DNA of 64,000 nt from Kordia aestuariivivens. Its GTDB lineage: Bacteria > Bacteroidota > Bacteroidia > Flavobacteriales > Flavobacteriaceae. Below are positions 17,019 through 26,104 of the stretch, one piece after another. Made by a program: the position numbers and the translations under genes. The notes beneath the pieces are model-generated. The model searched no databases and was not told the DNA's origin. It saw only the letters and a list, made by a program, of their open reading frames with translations. The stretch lies in contig NZ_JACGWS010000005.1 in NCBI RefSeq assembly GCF_014397005.1, positions 248,001-312,000 on the forward strand, in the 5' to 3' direction. Every line of letters begins with the position of its first letter. Position 1 is the stretch's first letter.

Positions 17019-19094
17019 TTAATTATTTTTCAATTTCGAAATTTCTTTTTTAGCTACTTGATTATCTGGATGAAATTCTAATGATTTCTCAAACATAGTT
17101 AATGCTTCATCACTCCTACCTAGTTTCACTAAAGAATGTCCATAATATTCATAGGTTCGATGTGTGTAATATCCCGAAGGATAACGCTCTAAATTTAATT
17201 TGTAAAACTGGATTGCTTCTTCATGTTTTTCGTTGGCTGCTAGCAATTGCCCGTATTCATTGATTAAACGTTCAGAAACTGCATATTCAGAGTCTTTGTT
17301 ATATTCCGTTTTTATGAATTCAATAATTTCATCTGTTGATTTTTCAGTCGCTAACTGTTCAATGCTTTTTCCATCTAGCATAAGCGTCCTTAGAATCCAT
17401 AAATAGCGCCAATATGGAGTTGAACTTCGATCTGAAAAACTAAGAAGCGTAAGCAAGTCTACGGTCGTTTTATGCACGATAACGACATCTCGCTTAGGAA
17501 TTACGGTGATGTATTGTCCAAAAGCGCCTCTAGCCGAATATGCGCCTTCAAAATCGGGATTGTCATAAAATCGTTCATGCAACCACCACATATATCCATA
17601 CGAAGACTGCACAGGACTTGATGCATCTCTATAATATCGTTTGCTAATAGTATCCGTTGGCGTTACTGTTGTAATTGTTTTTTTTATCCAATCTTTATCA
17701 ATTAATTGTTTGCCATTCCATGTTCCTTCTTGGAGCATTAATTGTCCTATTTTTGCCATATCTCTGGTAGAAAGATGCATGTGATATGCTGAATACCGAG
17801 AATTATCTTCATTTGTGGATCTGTATTGATTTTCAATATTCCAATCTTGAAAACCAAGCGGAATTGCCAATTGTTGTCCTAATTCTTCATAGACTGTATT
17901 TCCTGTTTTTTCTTCGAGAATAAATCCAGCAACATTATAATCCCAGTTATTATATAAAAAGTAGCTTCCGGGAGCTACACTTCCTCTTTCTTTGACATTA
18001 TCGGTGTCATAACCACCATTTGCAGGCAGGTGAAACACACCAGATCTGGCAGTTATAATATGATCAATGGTGGCTTGTTTCTCAATCGGCAACAAACCAT
18101 CATCTTCGTCAATTCCCATATCGCCAATAGTTTGATTCAGATCAATAGTTCCGTTGGTTACATACTTTCCATACAACATTGAAAGAATGCTTTTTCGAAC
18201 AGATGCATTGTAACTAATTTCCGAAATGTCTCCGTATTCATAGACAATTTTACCATGTTCCAAAACCACCATGCTTGTCGTATTTACTTCTTCCTTTAGA
18301 TAGGTGTCAATTTCGTTTAGTTTTTCTTTTGTAAAACTGGAATTGGCGATCGTTATTGCTTTTTCAAAAGCAGTTCCTTCATAAGTCGCGCTTTTATATA
18401 ACCACGTTTGCGGACTCATATACGAACTAATAAATGCGGTTGCTATTAAAATTAGCATTGCGATTACAACTCTTTTAATTCGATATTTTTTATAAATCGC
18501 GATAAGCGCATCTTTTTTATGAATAATTAAGTATGCTACAAAAACATTTGGAAGCCAACTTAACCAAACAGAGATTCCATACGCTACTTTAAAACTTGTG
18601 AACGCCATTAGCATAGGCAACCAAAGTCGCAATGTAACTGCTGCAAAAGTGCCAGCATAACTATACATCATGTATTCTTTATGTTTGGCTACATTTCCGT
18701 TTCTAATCGCATGATAGCCCATGTATGTAGCGATGATCCAGAATAACGCACCAAGCGTAAATCCTATCTGTGTTGGAATTCCTCCGTAAACAAAAAAGCC
18801 AATATAAAACGCAAAAGGACCACTTATTAAGACAGAAGTCACATAAATTTTACCAATAGTTCGATGTATTTTTAAATACTTATTTCGGAATTTTTTACTG
18901 AATTGGATCCAGCCAATGAGTAATGCAATTCCGCCAAAAGCGATATGAATAAAAAAAGAAATTTTATACATATTACTATCTAGTGGTTTTGAATTTAATA
19001 AACCAATAGGTCCGTCTGCTAAAAAGTATTTTACAGGTTGAAAGCTAAATAATAAACAGGAGCCCACGAAAATGAGCCAAGCTAGTTTTTTCAT
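17019..19094 (-). CDS. DUF2306 membrane domain fused to serine beta-lactamase-like hydrolase and TPR tail
   Basis: A 691-residue three-part protein. Residues about 1-215 are a DUF2306-type membrane domain with six to seven helices and HRTIGKIYV. Residues about 240-560 are a class C beta-lactamase/PBP-like hydrolase with SVRKS (nucleophile Ser and Lys of SxxK) and the YxN-like box in NNWDYNVAG; the third box is not clear. Residues 590-691 contain two TPR-like repeats ending LTMFEKSLEFHPDNQVAKKEI. The hydrolase is probably periplasmic, held by the membrane part. Which ester or peptide it cuts is unknown. The next gene downstream is the DUF4386 membrane protein. Confidence 0.85.
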   Translation of the reverse strand: MKKLAWLIFVGSCLLFSFQPVKYFLADGPIGLLNSKPLDSNMYKISFFIHIAFGGIALLIGWIQFSKKFRNKYLKIHRTIGKIYVTSVLISGPFAFYIGFFVYGGIPTQIGFTLGALFWIIATYMGYHAIRNGNVAKHKEYMMYSYAGTFAAVTLRLWLPMLMAFTSFKVAYGISVWLSWLPNVFVAYLIIHKKDALIAIYKKYRIKRVVIAMLILIATAFISSYMSPQTWLYKSATYEGTAFEKAITIANSSFTKEKLNEIDTYLKEEVNTTSMVVLEHGKIVYEYGDISEISYNASVRKSILSMLYGKYVTNGTIDLNQTIGDMGIDEDDGLLPIEKQATIDHIITARSGVFHLPANGGYDTDNVKERGSVAPGSYFLYNNWDYNVAGFILEEKTGNTVYEELGQQLAIPLGFQDWNIENQYRSTNEDNSRYSAYHMHLSTRDMAKIGQLMLQEGTWNGKQLIDKDWIKKTITTVTPTDTISKRYYRDASSPVQSSYGYMWWLHERFYDNPDFEGAYSARGAFGQYITVIPKRDVVIVHKTTVDLLTLLSFSDRSSTPYWRYLWILRTLMLDGKSIEQLATEKSTDEIIEFIKTEYNKDSEYAVSERLINEYGQLLAANEKHEEAIQFYKLNLERYPSGYYTHRTYEYYGHSLVKLGRSDEALTMFEKSLEFHPDNQVAKKEISKLKNN

Positions 19095-19238
19095 TTGATT
19101 AAATTTTTAGATTGATGAATGCCAAAAATAATATCAAATGAGCGTTCTTATGTATGATTTACTTGTGAAGGTATAAAGCGTGTCTTTTTAGGTGAAAACG
19201 TACTGTTTTGGTACAAAAAACGGCTTTTTAGGTACAAA

Positions 19239-19979
19239 TTATAATGCCAATAAACGGCTTTTGTAATTTTTTGAAACAGGAATTTCTAGTTGTGTCAATG
19301 AAATAGTGGTGGAATCTTTCCACGATTTAAAGTGTGCGGGATTAATCAAGTGTGAACGATGCACTTGAATTAAAAAGTCAAAATTTGTTTCAAGTTTTTT
19401 CAATGAACTTCGTATTAATTTTGATTTCAATTGACCATTTTCCAGAAAGAAAATTTCAACATAATTCTGAGAATTTGAAATACAAATCAGTTCCGATTGT
19501 TTGATCTTTAAAATGTCTAATTTATTATCTCCTTTAATGGTAATAGCATCGCTTGTTTCAGGAATTAATTTTATAGAATATATTCTAACTAAGATGAGTA
19601 TTGGCGTTAGAATTAAAGAGGCGATTAAAATGATTTCAGTGAAAAATTCAAAAAAATCATAAATACCTTTAATAATGGAGCTTTTATAATAGATATACGT
19701 GCTTATGGTATATAATATATAGAAAAAAAGCAAACTCATTATTTCGAGTCGAATACTCCATTCTGAAACTTTTTGATATACAAATTTTTGCAGAAAACTT
19801 GTCAAACCATAACATAGAAAGGCTACTAAACTAAAGCCAAGACTGACTTTAATCCATACCTGTAAATCCATTGTTCCATGTTCAAAAGGACGTATAAAAA
19901 AAGCAAACAGAAAAATCCAAACACTAATAAATGCTCCTATTAGGCTGTGATGTTTGATGGACGGATTTAATTTTTTCAT
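19239..19979 (-). CDS. Membrane-anchored LytTR-family transcriptional regulator
   Basis: A 246-residue protein: four predicted transmembrane helices in residues 10-135, then a C-terminal LytTR domain (about 150-246) with ISNSQNYVEIFFLENG, IRSSLKKLE, LIQVHRSHLINPAHF and IPVSKNYK. It has the same architecture as the protein at 12398 but little identity in the membrane part. It is probably a one-component regulator at the inner membrane. It is 144 bp upstream of the DUF2306/beta-lactamase fusion gene, on the same strand, so control of that gene is plausible. Confidence 0.86.
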   Translation of the reverse strand: MKKLNPSIKHHSLIGAFISVWIFLFAFFIRPFEHGTMDLQVWIKVSLGFSLVAFLCYGLTSFLQKFVYQKVSEWSIRLEIMSLLFFYILYTISTYIYYKSSIIKGIYDFFEFFTEIILIASLILTPILILVRIYSIKLIPETSDAITIKGDNKLDILKIKQSELICISNSQNYVEIFFLENGQLKSKLIRSSLKKLETNFDFLIQVHRSHLINPAHFKSWKDSTTISLTQLEIPVSKNYKSRLLAL

Positions 19980-20111
19980 GCAGTAAAACTAATGAGACTT
20001 TAAAAGTAGACAATCATTTTTAAAGTTTGTTACACTGCAATCATGGTTTTACAGAAAATATATTTTTGCAATGAATGAACATAGCTATATATCCGTTAAA
20101 AATTTCACACC

Positions 20112-20816
20112 TTATGCATTGATATCATCTAAAAGAGATCCAAGCGCGTGACGTTCTTCATGTGGTGTAAATCGTATTGGTTGCTGCGCTGGTGCTGGAG
20201 CTGCTGCGCGTATTCCGCCCCATCCAGCATTTGCAGGCATTCGCACATTAGATGGTGGTGCTGATGGTCCTGGTCTGCGTCCCATTAGCATTCTTCTTCT
20301 TTGTTCAGTACTAGCTGCTTCTAATGGTGCAATAGCTTTATTTAGTCTTGCCAGCCATCTTTTTTCTTGAGCTATTCTTCCTGCGTGTTTATCGTCGGGG
20401 TTCATAGAATTACTTCTTACTTTAATAGACCTTTTTAATGCATCACGAGAATGTTTCATGTCTGTTAAATTTTTCGAAGCAATAACTGCACTTACCTCTT
20501 TCCCTGTATTAACTGAAGAACCTTTTCCTCCACCCGATAACCTTGTGTCCTTTGGTGCTGAATGCATTGTTAAACGATTGACGAGCTGAATGGTTTTTCC
20601 AGTAAACGTAACATTCTTCTGTAATTGACTCGTGAGACTAACTTTTGGGATGTTAGTCATCATGTTTTGTAATTTTAGTTGTGCTACAGCTTCAGGTCGA
20701 TTATCCGTAAATTGAAAAGAAGAGTTACTTGTGTGCTGTTTTTTAGAAATAGTATTTGCAACGGATTGGTTTTTGTTTGTATTTATTTTTTCAGCGTGTG
20801 CATTCATAAATTTCAA
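20112..20816 (-). CDS. Protein with eCIS-associated N-terminal motif, C-terminus unrecognised
   Basis: A 234-residue protein whose first 80 residues look like the N-termini of eCIS_core (DUF4157) proteins and other presumed contractile-injection cargo of Bacteroidota: NKNQSVAN near 15, FQFTDNRPEAVAQLKLQ at 34-50, then TSQLQKN and KTIQLVNR at 75. The eCIS_core zinc domain itself is missing. Residues 85-175 are charged helices, and 180-215 are Pro/Ala-rich. The very C-terminus holds HEERH (219-223), formally HExxH but only 11 residues from the end, so not taken as a protease. No signal peptide. Possibly an effector or accessory protein loaded in trans. The body is unlike neighbouring genes. Confidence 0.65.
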   Translation of the reverse strand: MKFMNAHAEKINTNKNQSVANTISKKQHTSNSSFQFTDNRPEAVAQLKLQNMMTNIPKVSLTSQLQKNVTFTGKTIQLVNRLTMHSAPKDTRLSGGGKGSSVNTGKEVSAVIASKNLTDMKHSRDALKRSIKVRSNSMNPDDKHAGRIAQEKRWLARLNKAIAPLEAASTEQRRRMLMGRRPGPSAPPSNVRMPANAGWGGIRAAAPAPAQQPIRFTPHEERHALGSLLDDINA

Positions 20817-21017
20817 TAATTTATATTCTTTGGAAGTACCTCAATAAATATAGGCTATTGAATTGTATAAATATTTTTTGCATCGTACTAAAATAGTACC
20901 TGTCTACGAATTGTATACGCCTGTATTAAATGGCGTACATAGATGTAAGAATTAATTTTAACGGTAGTTTATTTTTCAATTCAATAGGATTCCAGCAACT
21001 TTGATGAGATTTCAAAT

Positions 21018-22334
21018 TTAGTATCTATTAGGCTTCTTAAAATCTTTTTGTAAAAAATCAAATACGGTATTATTGAACAATGTTGGATTCGCTGCAGGAA
21101 ACCAATGTGTTTCACTTGGAAATATCGCCAGATTTGCTTTTGGAATCGATTGAAAAATTTTCACGGTATGCAAATCTGTAATGACATCGTGGTCGCCCGC
21201 CATTATTAACGTTGGAGAAACAATCTTTTTAAGATCTTCAAACTTTAACTGTGGATAATTAATCAGTTGTTTATAAATCTTATAATTGATAGTTTTTTTT
21301 GATTTCTCATCAATTTCTAGCTTCTTTAAAGTCTCTTTATGTTCTTTCAACCGTTGAGGAAATAAACCATCTGGATGAATATTTGCGCCCATCGCTACTA
21401 ATTTTTTAACTTTTTCAGGATGTTCCATAGCAAAGATCAATCCTATAATTCCGCCGTCGCTCCAACCAATAATATCCACAGCATCTAGCTTTAACTCATC
21501 TAGAAATTCTTTTACATCTTTTGCTTGGTTTACATAAGTCAGTTCTTCATCATTATCTGTCGATCGTCCTCTACCTCTACTATCGAGCGCAATTACTTTA
21601 TAATGTTTTGAAAAGAAATCTATTTGATCTTTAAAAGCATTTATAGATTGTCCGGCTCCATGCAATAATAATAACGGACTTCCTTCTCCATAAATTTCAT
21701 AATATAATTTTACGCCATTTACATATACAAAAGCCCCATTCTCATCATTTGAGCCATAAAAATCTTTTAGTTCAATTTTTAAACAATAGTTACCACTGTT
21801 TGGATTTTCATTAGTAATCTTAGCAGTAAATTCTCTATTAGAATCCATAGATGTATTGCCCCAAACAGGTTTTTTAGTATCAAGGTTATCTTCAAAAGAA
21901 GGATTTATAATTGATATTTCTTCCCAAACTCCATCTTCATTTTGAATCTCTAATTTGAAATTATCAAAAAAATATTTCCCGTGGTTCATGCACGTCATTC
22001 CAAACAAAAGAGAAGTCGCAGTTGGATCAATCGTACCATCAATTGTAAACGTCTGCCAATTTTTACTTACTGGCATATTCTCTGTTGATTCAAATAGTAA
22101 CGATTTACCTTTAGTCAAACTGTTACTTAAAGTCAAATATAAATAGGTTGATGCGTATTTATCAGAAGTATCTTTTCTAATACTTGCTGAAAACTTAAAT
22201 GCTTTGTTTTGATGAACTGAAACATCCACCTTTTGGTTTAGATACCCAAAAGACTGAGCCGTTAACGCATGCACATTTATAAAAAATGAGATAAAAAAGA
22301 ATCGTTGTATGAATTTGAAGAAAATCTTGTGCAT
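21018..22334 (-). CDS. Secreted alpha/beta hydrolase with N-terminal beta-sandwich domain
   Basis: A 438-residue exported protein (signal peptide to about residue 27, ALTAQ). Residues about 28-195 look like a carbohydrate-binding-type jelly roll: SNWQTFTIDGTI-like and KYFFDNFKLEI strands. Residues 200-438 are an alpha/beta hydrolase with the oxyanion segment LLLHGAG, the nucleophile elbow GWSDGG, acid in AGDHDVITD and catalytic His in SETHWF. It is probably an esterase or lipase-like enzyme outside the cell or in the periplasm. It stands alone on its strand, with about 200 bp of AT-rich DNA downstream. Confidence 0.88.
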   Translation of the reverse strand: MHKIFFKFIQRFFFISFFINVHALTAQSFGYLNQKVDVSVHQNKAFKFSASIRKDTSDKYASTYLYLTLSNSLTKGKSLLFESTENMPVSKNWQTFTIDGTIDPTATSLLFGMTCMNHGKYFFDNFKLEIQNEDGVWEEISIINPSFEDNLDTKKPVWGNTSMDSNREFTAKITNENPNSGNYCLKIELKDFYGSNDENGAFVYVNGVKLYYEIYGEGSPLLLLHGAGQSINAFKDQIDFFSKHYKVIALDSRGRGRSTDNDEELTYVNQAKDVKEFLDELKLDAVDIIGWSDGGIIGLIFAMEHPEKVKKLVAMGANIHPDGLFPQRLKEHKETLKKLEIDEKSKKTINYKIYKQLINYPQLKFEDLKKIVSPTLIMAGDHDVITDLHTVKIFQSIPKANLAIFPSETHWFPAANPTLFNNTVFDFLQKDFKKPNRY

Positions 22335-22402
22335 CTGGTGTTTTTTGATTGCTTAATTATATAATATTAGGATTTGGATTAGAATCTAAAAATCTAAGCT
22401 AT

Positions 22403-24400
22403 CTAATACGCTAACAAGTCCATCAAAGCCGCTTCAAACTCGTTCTTCGCTAAATATTGCTGTTCTAAGCTTTGATCAAACGGAATTGGAGTTTCCATAC
22501 TTGCCAATCGTTTTACAGGCGCGTCAAGGTATTCAAAGCAGTTTTCCATGATCATTGCTGAAAGATCACTAGAAATACTTCCAAACAAAGAATCTTCTTG
22601 TAAGATGATTGCTTTTCCTGTTTTCTTTACGGAAGCGTAAATTGCTTCGGTGTCTAACGGTTGTAACGAACGCAAATCGATCAAGTCCGCAGAAACTTCA
22701 GGATTCTTCCCCAACGTATCTAATGCCCAATGCACGGCTGCTCCATACGATATAATGGTTATGTCAGTTCCTTCTTTCAATACAGAAGCTTTTCCCAATG
22801 GTAATGTGTAATAATCTGTTGGTACATCTTGATACACACTTCTATACAAGGCTTTGTGTTCAAAAAACAACACAGGATTCGGATCGTTAATCGCTGCTGC
22901 CAATAATCCTTTGGCATCATACGGAAATGCTGGATAAACCACTTTTAATCCTGGTGTTTTTGTAAACCAAGCTTCGTTTGTTTGCGAATGAAAAGGTCCT
23001 GCGCCAACACCTGCGCCACAAGGCATTCGCACCACAACATCTGCATTTTGATTCCAGCGATAGTGTGATTTTGCTAATAAGTTTACAATTGGGTTGAATC
23101 CGCTTGAAACGAAATCCGCAAACTGCATTTCCATCACAGCTTTCATTCCGTTCACTGAAAGTCCGTATGCCGCAGCAACAATTGCAGATTCGCAAATTGG
23201 TGTATTGCGCACACGTTCTTTTCCAAAAAAGTCAATAAATTTATCTGTAATTTTAAAAACACCACCATATTCAGCAACATCTTGCCCCATGATAATTAAG
23301 TCATCATGCTTTTCCATAGATTGCTTCAAACCTTCAGAAACTGCATCTACAAAACGAATATTTTCTTCTTTATTATTTGGATTAACTTCTTGATATGTAT
23401 AGTTTTGATATACATCATTTAATTCATTACTTTTAGTAGAAGTTATTTTCTCTTCTTCAAAAGCAAGTTGTAGATTTTCGTTGATTTCATCTGTAATTTG
23501 TGTTTTATACACTTGATCAATTTGCGAAGTAAGCAATCCTTCAAACAGTAAAAAATTACGATACATGTCTAACGGATCTTTAGCTGCCCATTCGTCCATT
23601 AATTCTTGCGGAACGTACTTTGTACCACTTGCTTCTTCGTGTCCACGCATACGAAACGTTTTGAATTCGAGTAAAATTGGTCTCGGATTCTCACGAATGC
23701 TTTCGGCTAATTCAGAAACTTTCGTATACACTTCCAAAATATTATTTCCATCAATAATATGCGATTCCATGCCGTAGCCTTTGCCTCTATCTGCCAAATC
23801 TTCACAATTATATTGTTCTGATGTTGGTGTAGAAAGTCCGTAACCATTATTCTCAATACAAAATAATACAGGCAAACTCCATACAGAAGCTACATTGAGT
23901 GCTTCATGAAAATCTCCTTCACTTGTTCCACCTTCACCTGTAAATACAGCACAGGCATGTTTATTTTCTTTTAATTTGTTTGCTAACGCTATTCCACTTG
24001 CAACACCTAATTGCGGTCCTAAATGTGAAATCATTCCCACAATATTAAACTCTTGCGTTCCAAAGTGAAAACTTCGATCGCGACCTTTTGTAAATCCATT
24101 TGCTTTTCCTTGCCATTGCGAAAACAAACGATACAACGGAATTTCACGCGTTGTAAAAACACCTAAGTTTCGGTGCATTGGTAAGATATATTCATCTTTT
24201 GTAAGCGCAAAAGTTACACCGATAGCAATGGCTTCTTGCCCTATTCCGCCAAACCATTTTGAGATTTTTCCTTGACGAAGTAAGATGAGCATCTTCTCTT
24301 CTATCATTCTCGGTTTCAGCATTTTCTTATATAGCGAGATCAACGTTTCGTTGGTCAAATTTCCCTTTTTATATAACATGGTTTGTTCTGTGGTTGGCAT
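22403..24400 (-). CDS. Branched-chain 2-oxoacid dehydrogenase E1, fused alpha and beta subunits
   Basis: About 665 residues from ATG 24400; the further upstream ATG at 24430 adds a hydrophobic leader not expected for this cytoplasmic enzyme. The N-terminal half is the E1 alpha unit with the thiamine diphosphate motif GEGGTSEGDFHEALN...IENNGYG. The C-terminal half (from about residue 345) is the E1 beta unit, a transketolase-like pyrimidine domain ending in a transketolase C-domain. The enzyme decarboxylates branched-chain 2-oxo acids and loads acyl groups onto E2 lipoyl domains, supplying primers for iso-fatty acids. Fused alpha/beta E1 is common in Bacteroidota. E2 and E3 are not here. Confidence 0.93.
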   Translation of the reverse strand: MPTTEQTMLYKKGNLTNETLISLYKKMLKPRMIEEKMLILLRQGKISKWFGGIGQEAIAIGVTFALTKDEYILPMHRNLGVFTTREIPLYRLFSQWQGKANGFTKGRDRSFHFGTQEFNIVGMISHLGPQLGVASGIALANKLKENKHACAVFTGEGGTSEGDFHEALNVASVWSLPVLFCIENNGYGLSTPTSEQYNCEDLADRGKGYGMESHIIDGNNILEVYTKVSELAESIRENPRPILLEFKTFRMRGHEEASGTKYVPQELMDEWAAKDPLDMYRNFLLFEGLLTSQIDQVYKTQITDEINENLQLAFEEEKITSTKSNELNDVYQNYTYQEVNPNNKEENIRFVDAVSEGLKQSMEKHDDLIIMGQDVAEYGGVFKITDKFIDFFGKERVRNTPICESAIVAAAYGLSVNGMKAVMEMQFADFVSSGFNPIVNLLAKSHYRWNQNADVVVRMPCGAGVGAGPFHSQTNEAWFTKTPGLKVVYPAFPYDAKGLLAAAINDPNPVLFFEHKALYRSVYQDVPTDYYTLPLGKASVLKEGTDITIISYGAAVHWALDTLGKNPEVSADLIDLRSLQPLDTEAIYASVKKTGKAIILQEDSLFGSISSDLSAMIMENCFEYLDAPVKRLASMETPIPFDQSLEQQYLAKNEFEAALMDLLAY

Positions 24401-24520
24401 TGTTATAATGCATATTAAATAGATATTCAAAAATGACTAAAAAAAACGGTTCATCAAAACACAATCTAAGAATTTTTAAAATTGTTAATAACTCTCTTTT
24501 TTCAACCGTATATTTTTAGC

Positions 24521-24528
24521 TACATTTG
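24521..24528 (+). promoter_or_regulatory. TACATTTG, candidate Bacteroidota -7 box
   Basis: It matches TAnnTTTG about 90 bp upstream of the dioxygenase start at 24617. It falls inside the longer open frame, which argues against the start at 24482. Confidence 0.45.
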
Positions 24529-24616
24529 TAAAAACAAGCGTTTAACAGCTATAAAGTTATTAACAATTGGTTTTACAGTCAACCATGCGTTTCTCAACTA
24601 TTTAAACTTGAATTAC

Positions 24617-25567
24617 ATGAAAAATATCCCAAGTGTAGATCTTACTGATTTCTTGTCTGATGATCCTAAAAGAAAACAAAAATTCATTGATGAAATAGGA
24701 AAAGCCTATGAAGACATTGGTTTTGTTGCCTTAAAGGGACATTTTTTGAGCGAAACATTAGTAGATAATTTATATGACGAAATCAAAAAATTCTTCTCGT
24801 TACCAATAGAGACTAAAAGTAGTTACGAAATAGAAGGAATTGGCGGACAACGTGGATATGTTTCGTTTGGAAAAGAAAGTGCTAAAGGCAGAAAAGTTGG
24901 CGATTTAAAAGAATTTTGGCATTTTGGTCAATATGTAGAAGACGATGATAAACTAAAAGCTGAATATCCAGCTAATGTTACGGTTAATGAATTGCCTGAA
25001 TTCAATAAAGTTGGAAAAGAAACCTACAAAATGCTTGAAAAAACAGGCGTTTATGTATTACGTGCATTGGCTCTATACTTAGATTTAGATGAATTTTATT
25101 TTGATAATTTCATCAAAAACGGAAACAGTATTTTACGTCCAATTCACTATCCACCAATTACAAGCGAACCAAAAGATGCTGTTCGTGCCGCAGCGCATGG
25201 CGATATCAACTTGATTACCTTATTAATGGGATCGCATGGAAAAGGATTGCAAGTACAACGTCATGATGGTGAATGGTTAGATGCCATTGCGAATCCGGAT
25301 GAATTGGTCATTAATGTAGGTGATATGTTATCGCGTCACAGTAATAACAAACTAAAATCTACCATACACAGAGTGGTAAATCCGCCAAGAGAACTTTGGG
25401 GAAGCTCACGCTACTCTATTCCGTTCTTTATGCATCCGATTAGCGAAATGCCGCTCGATTGCTTAGAAAACTGTATTGATGAAAACAATCCAAAGAAATT
25501 TGATGATATTACTGCTGGCGAATTTTTAAGTCAGCGACTCATTGAACTAGGTTTGGTAAAAAAATAA
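24617..25567 (+). CDS. Isopenicillin N synthase-like Fe(II)/2-oxoglutarate dioxygenase
   Basis: 316 residues from ATG 24617. This start is preferred because the N-terminus then begins at IPSVDLTDFL, which is normal for the family, and because a -7 box lies upstream of it. The jelly-roll carries AAHGDINLITLL (HxD), STIHRVVNP (distal His) and SSRYSIPFF (RxS, 2-oxoglutarate binding). Family members oxidise small molecules; this clade is widespread in flavobacteria without an assigned substrate. A strong terminator follows at 25607. It is divergent from the E1 gene. Confidence 0.88.
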   Translation: MKNIPSVDLTDFLSDDPKRKQKFIDEIGKAYEDIGFVALKGHFLSETLVDNLYDEIKKFFSLPIETKSSYEIEGIGGQRGYVSFGKESAKGRKVGDLKEFWHFGQYVEDDDKLKAEYPANVTVNELPEFNKVGKETYKMLEKTGVYVLRALALYLDLDEFYFDNFIKNGNSILRPIHYPPITSEPKDAVRAAAHGDINLITLLMGSHGKGLQVQRHDGEWLDAIANPDELVINVGDMLSRHSNNKLKSTIHRVVNPPRELWGSSRYSIPFFMHPISEMPLDCLENCIDENNPKKFDDITAGEFLSQRLIELGLVKK

Positions 25568-25606
25568 CAACCGCAAGGAAAAACGAACTATTTCCGAATA
25601 TCTTTC

Positions 25607-25637
25607 ATAACACTAATGGCATTGCTATTAGTGTTAT
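25607..25637 (+). terminator. Hairpin terminator after the dioxygenase gene
   Basis: An 11 bp perfect stem (ATAACACTAAT) with a 9 nt loop followed by TTTTT, about 40 bp past the stop. Confidence 0.8.
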
Positions 25638-25753
25638 TTTTTGAAAGGAATTATGACAAAATTCATATTTCTCATCGTGTAAATTCAGTATATTTAAACC
25701 AAAATAATTGTGTGCGTTTTACTGATTGATGAAAAACGTAAAAGAAACGATAC

Positions 25754-26104
25754 ATGGCAAAGAAAAAACTCAGTAGTTTAGAAGATTTAGGTGGATTTGT
25801 ATTTTCCACCAATGATGATTTTGAATTGAAGAATGATGCAGCTGATGAAACCTTAGCAAACAACGAACAATACTTAGAAGCGCACTTTAGCAACAAAGGT
25901 CGTGGTGGGAAAACTGTAACTGTTGTCAGAGGTTTTGCGGGTACTGAAGAAGACTTAAAAGCGCTAGGAAAACTGTTAAAAGTAAAATGTGGCGTTGGCG
26001 GAAGCGTGAAAGACAATGAAATTATCATTCAAGGGAATTATCGTGATAAAATTGTTCAAATTCTACAAAAAGAAGGATATAATGTAAAACGTGTTGGCGG
26101 ATAA
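25754..26104 (+). CDS. SUI1/eIF1-family translation factor (YciH-like)
   Basis: A 116-residue protein. The C-terminal SUI1 fold has GRGGKTVTVVRGF and LKVKCGVGGSVKDNEIIIQGNYRDKIVQIL, the conserved signature of eIF1/YciH. Bacterial members bind the small ribosomal subunit and influence start-codon fidelity (family knowledge). The N-terminal 45 residues are acidic. First gene of a four-gene operon: the next frame starts with 0 bp gap, and the following one overlaps that. Confidence 0.92.
   Translation: MAKKKLSSLEDLGGFVFSTNDDFELKNDAADETLANNEQYLEAHFSNKGRGGKTVTVVRGFAGTEEDLKALGKLLKVKCGVGGSVKDNEIIIQGNYRDKIVQILQKEGYNVKRVGG

Noticed and set aside
20149-20163. HEERH near the C-terminus of the eCIS-tagged protein as a zinc protease motif
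   Set aside because: It is only 11 residues from the end, so no third ligand or active-site fold could follow; probably chance.
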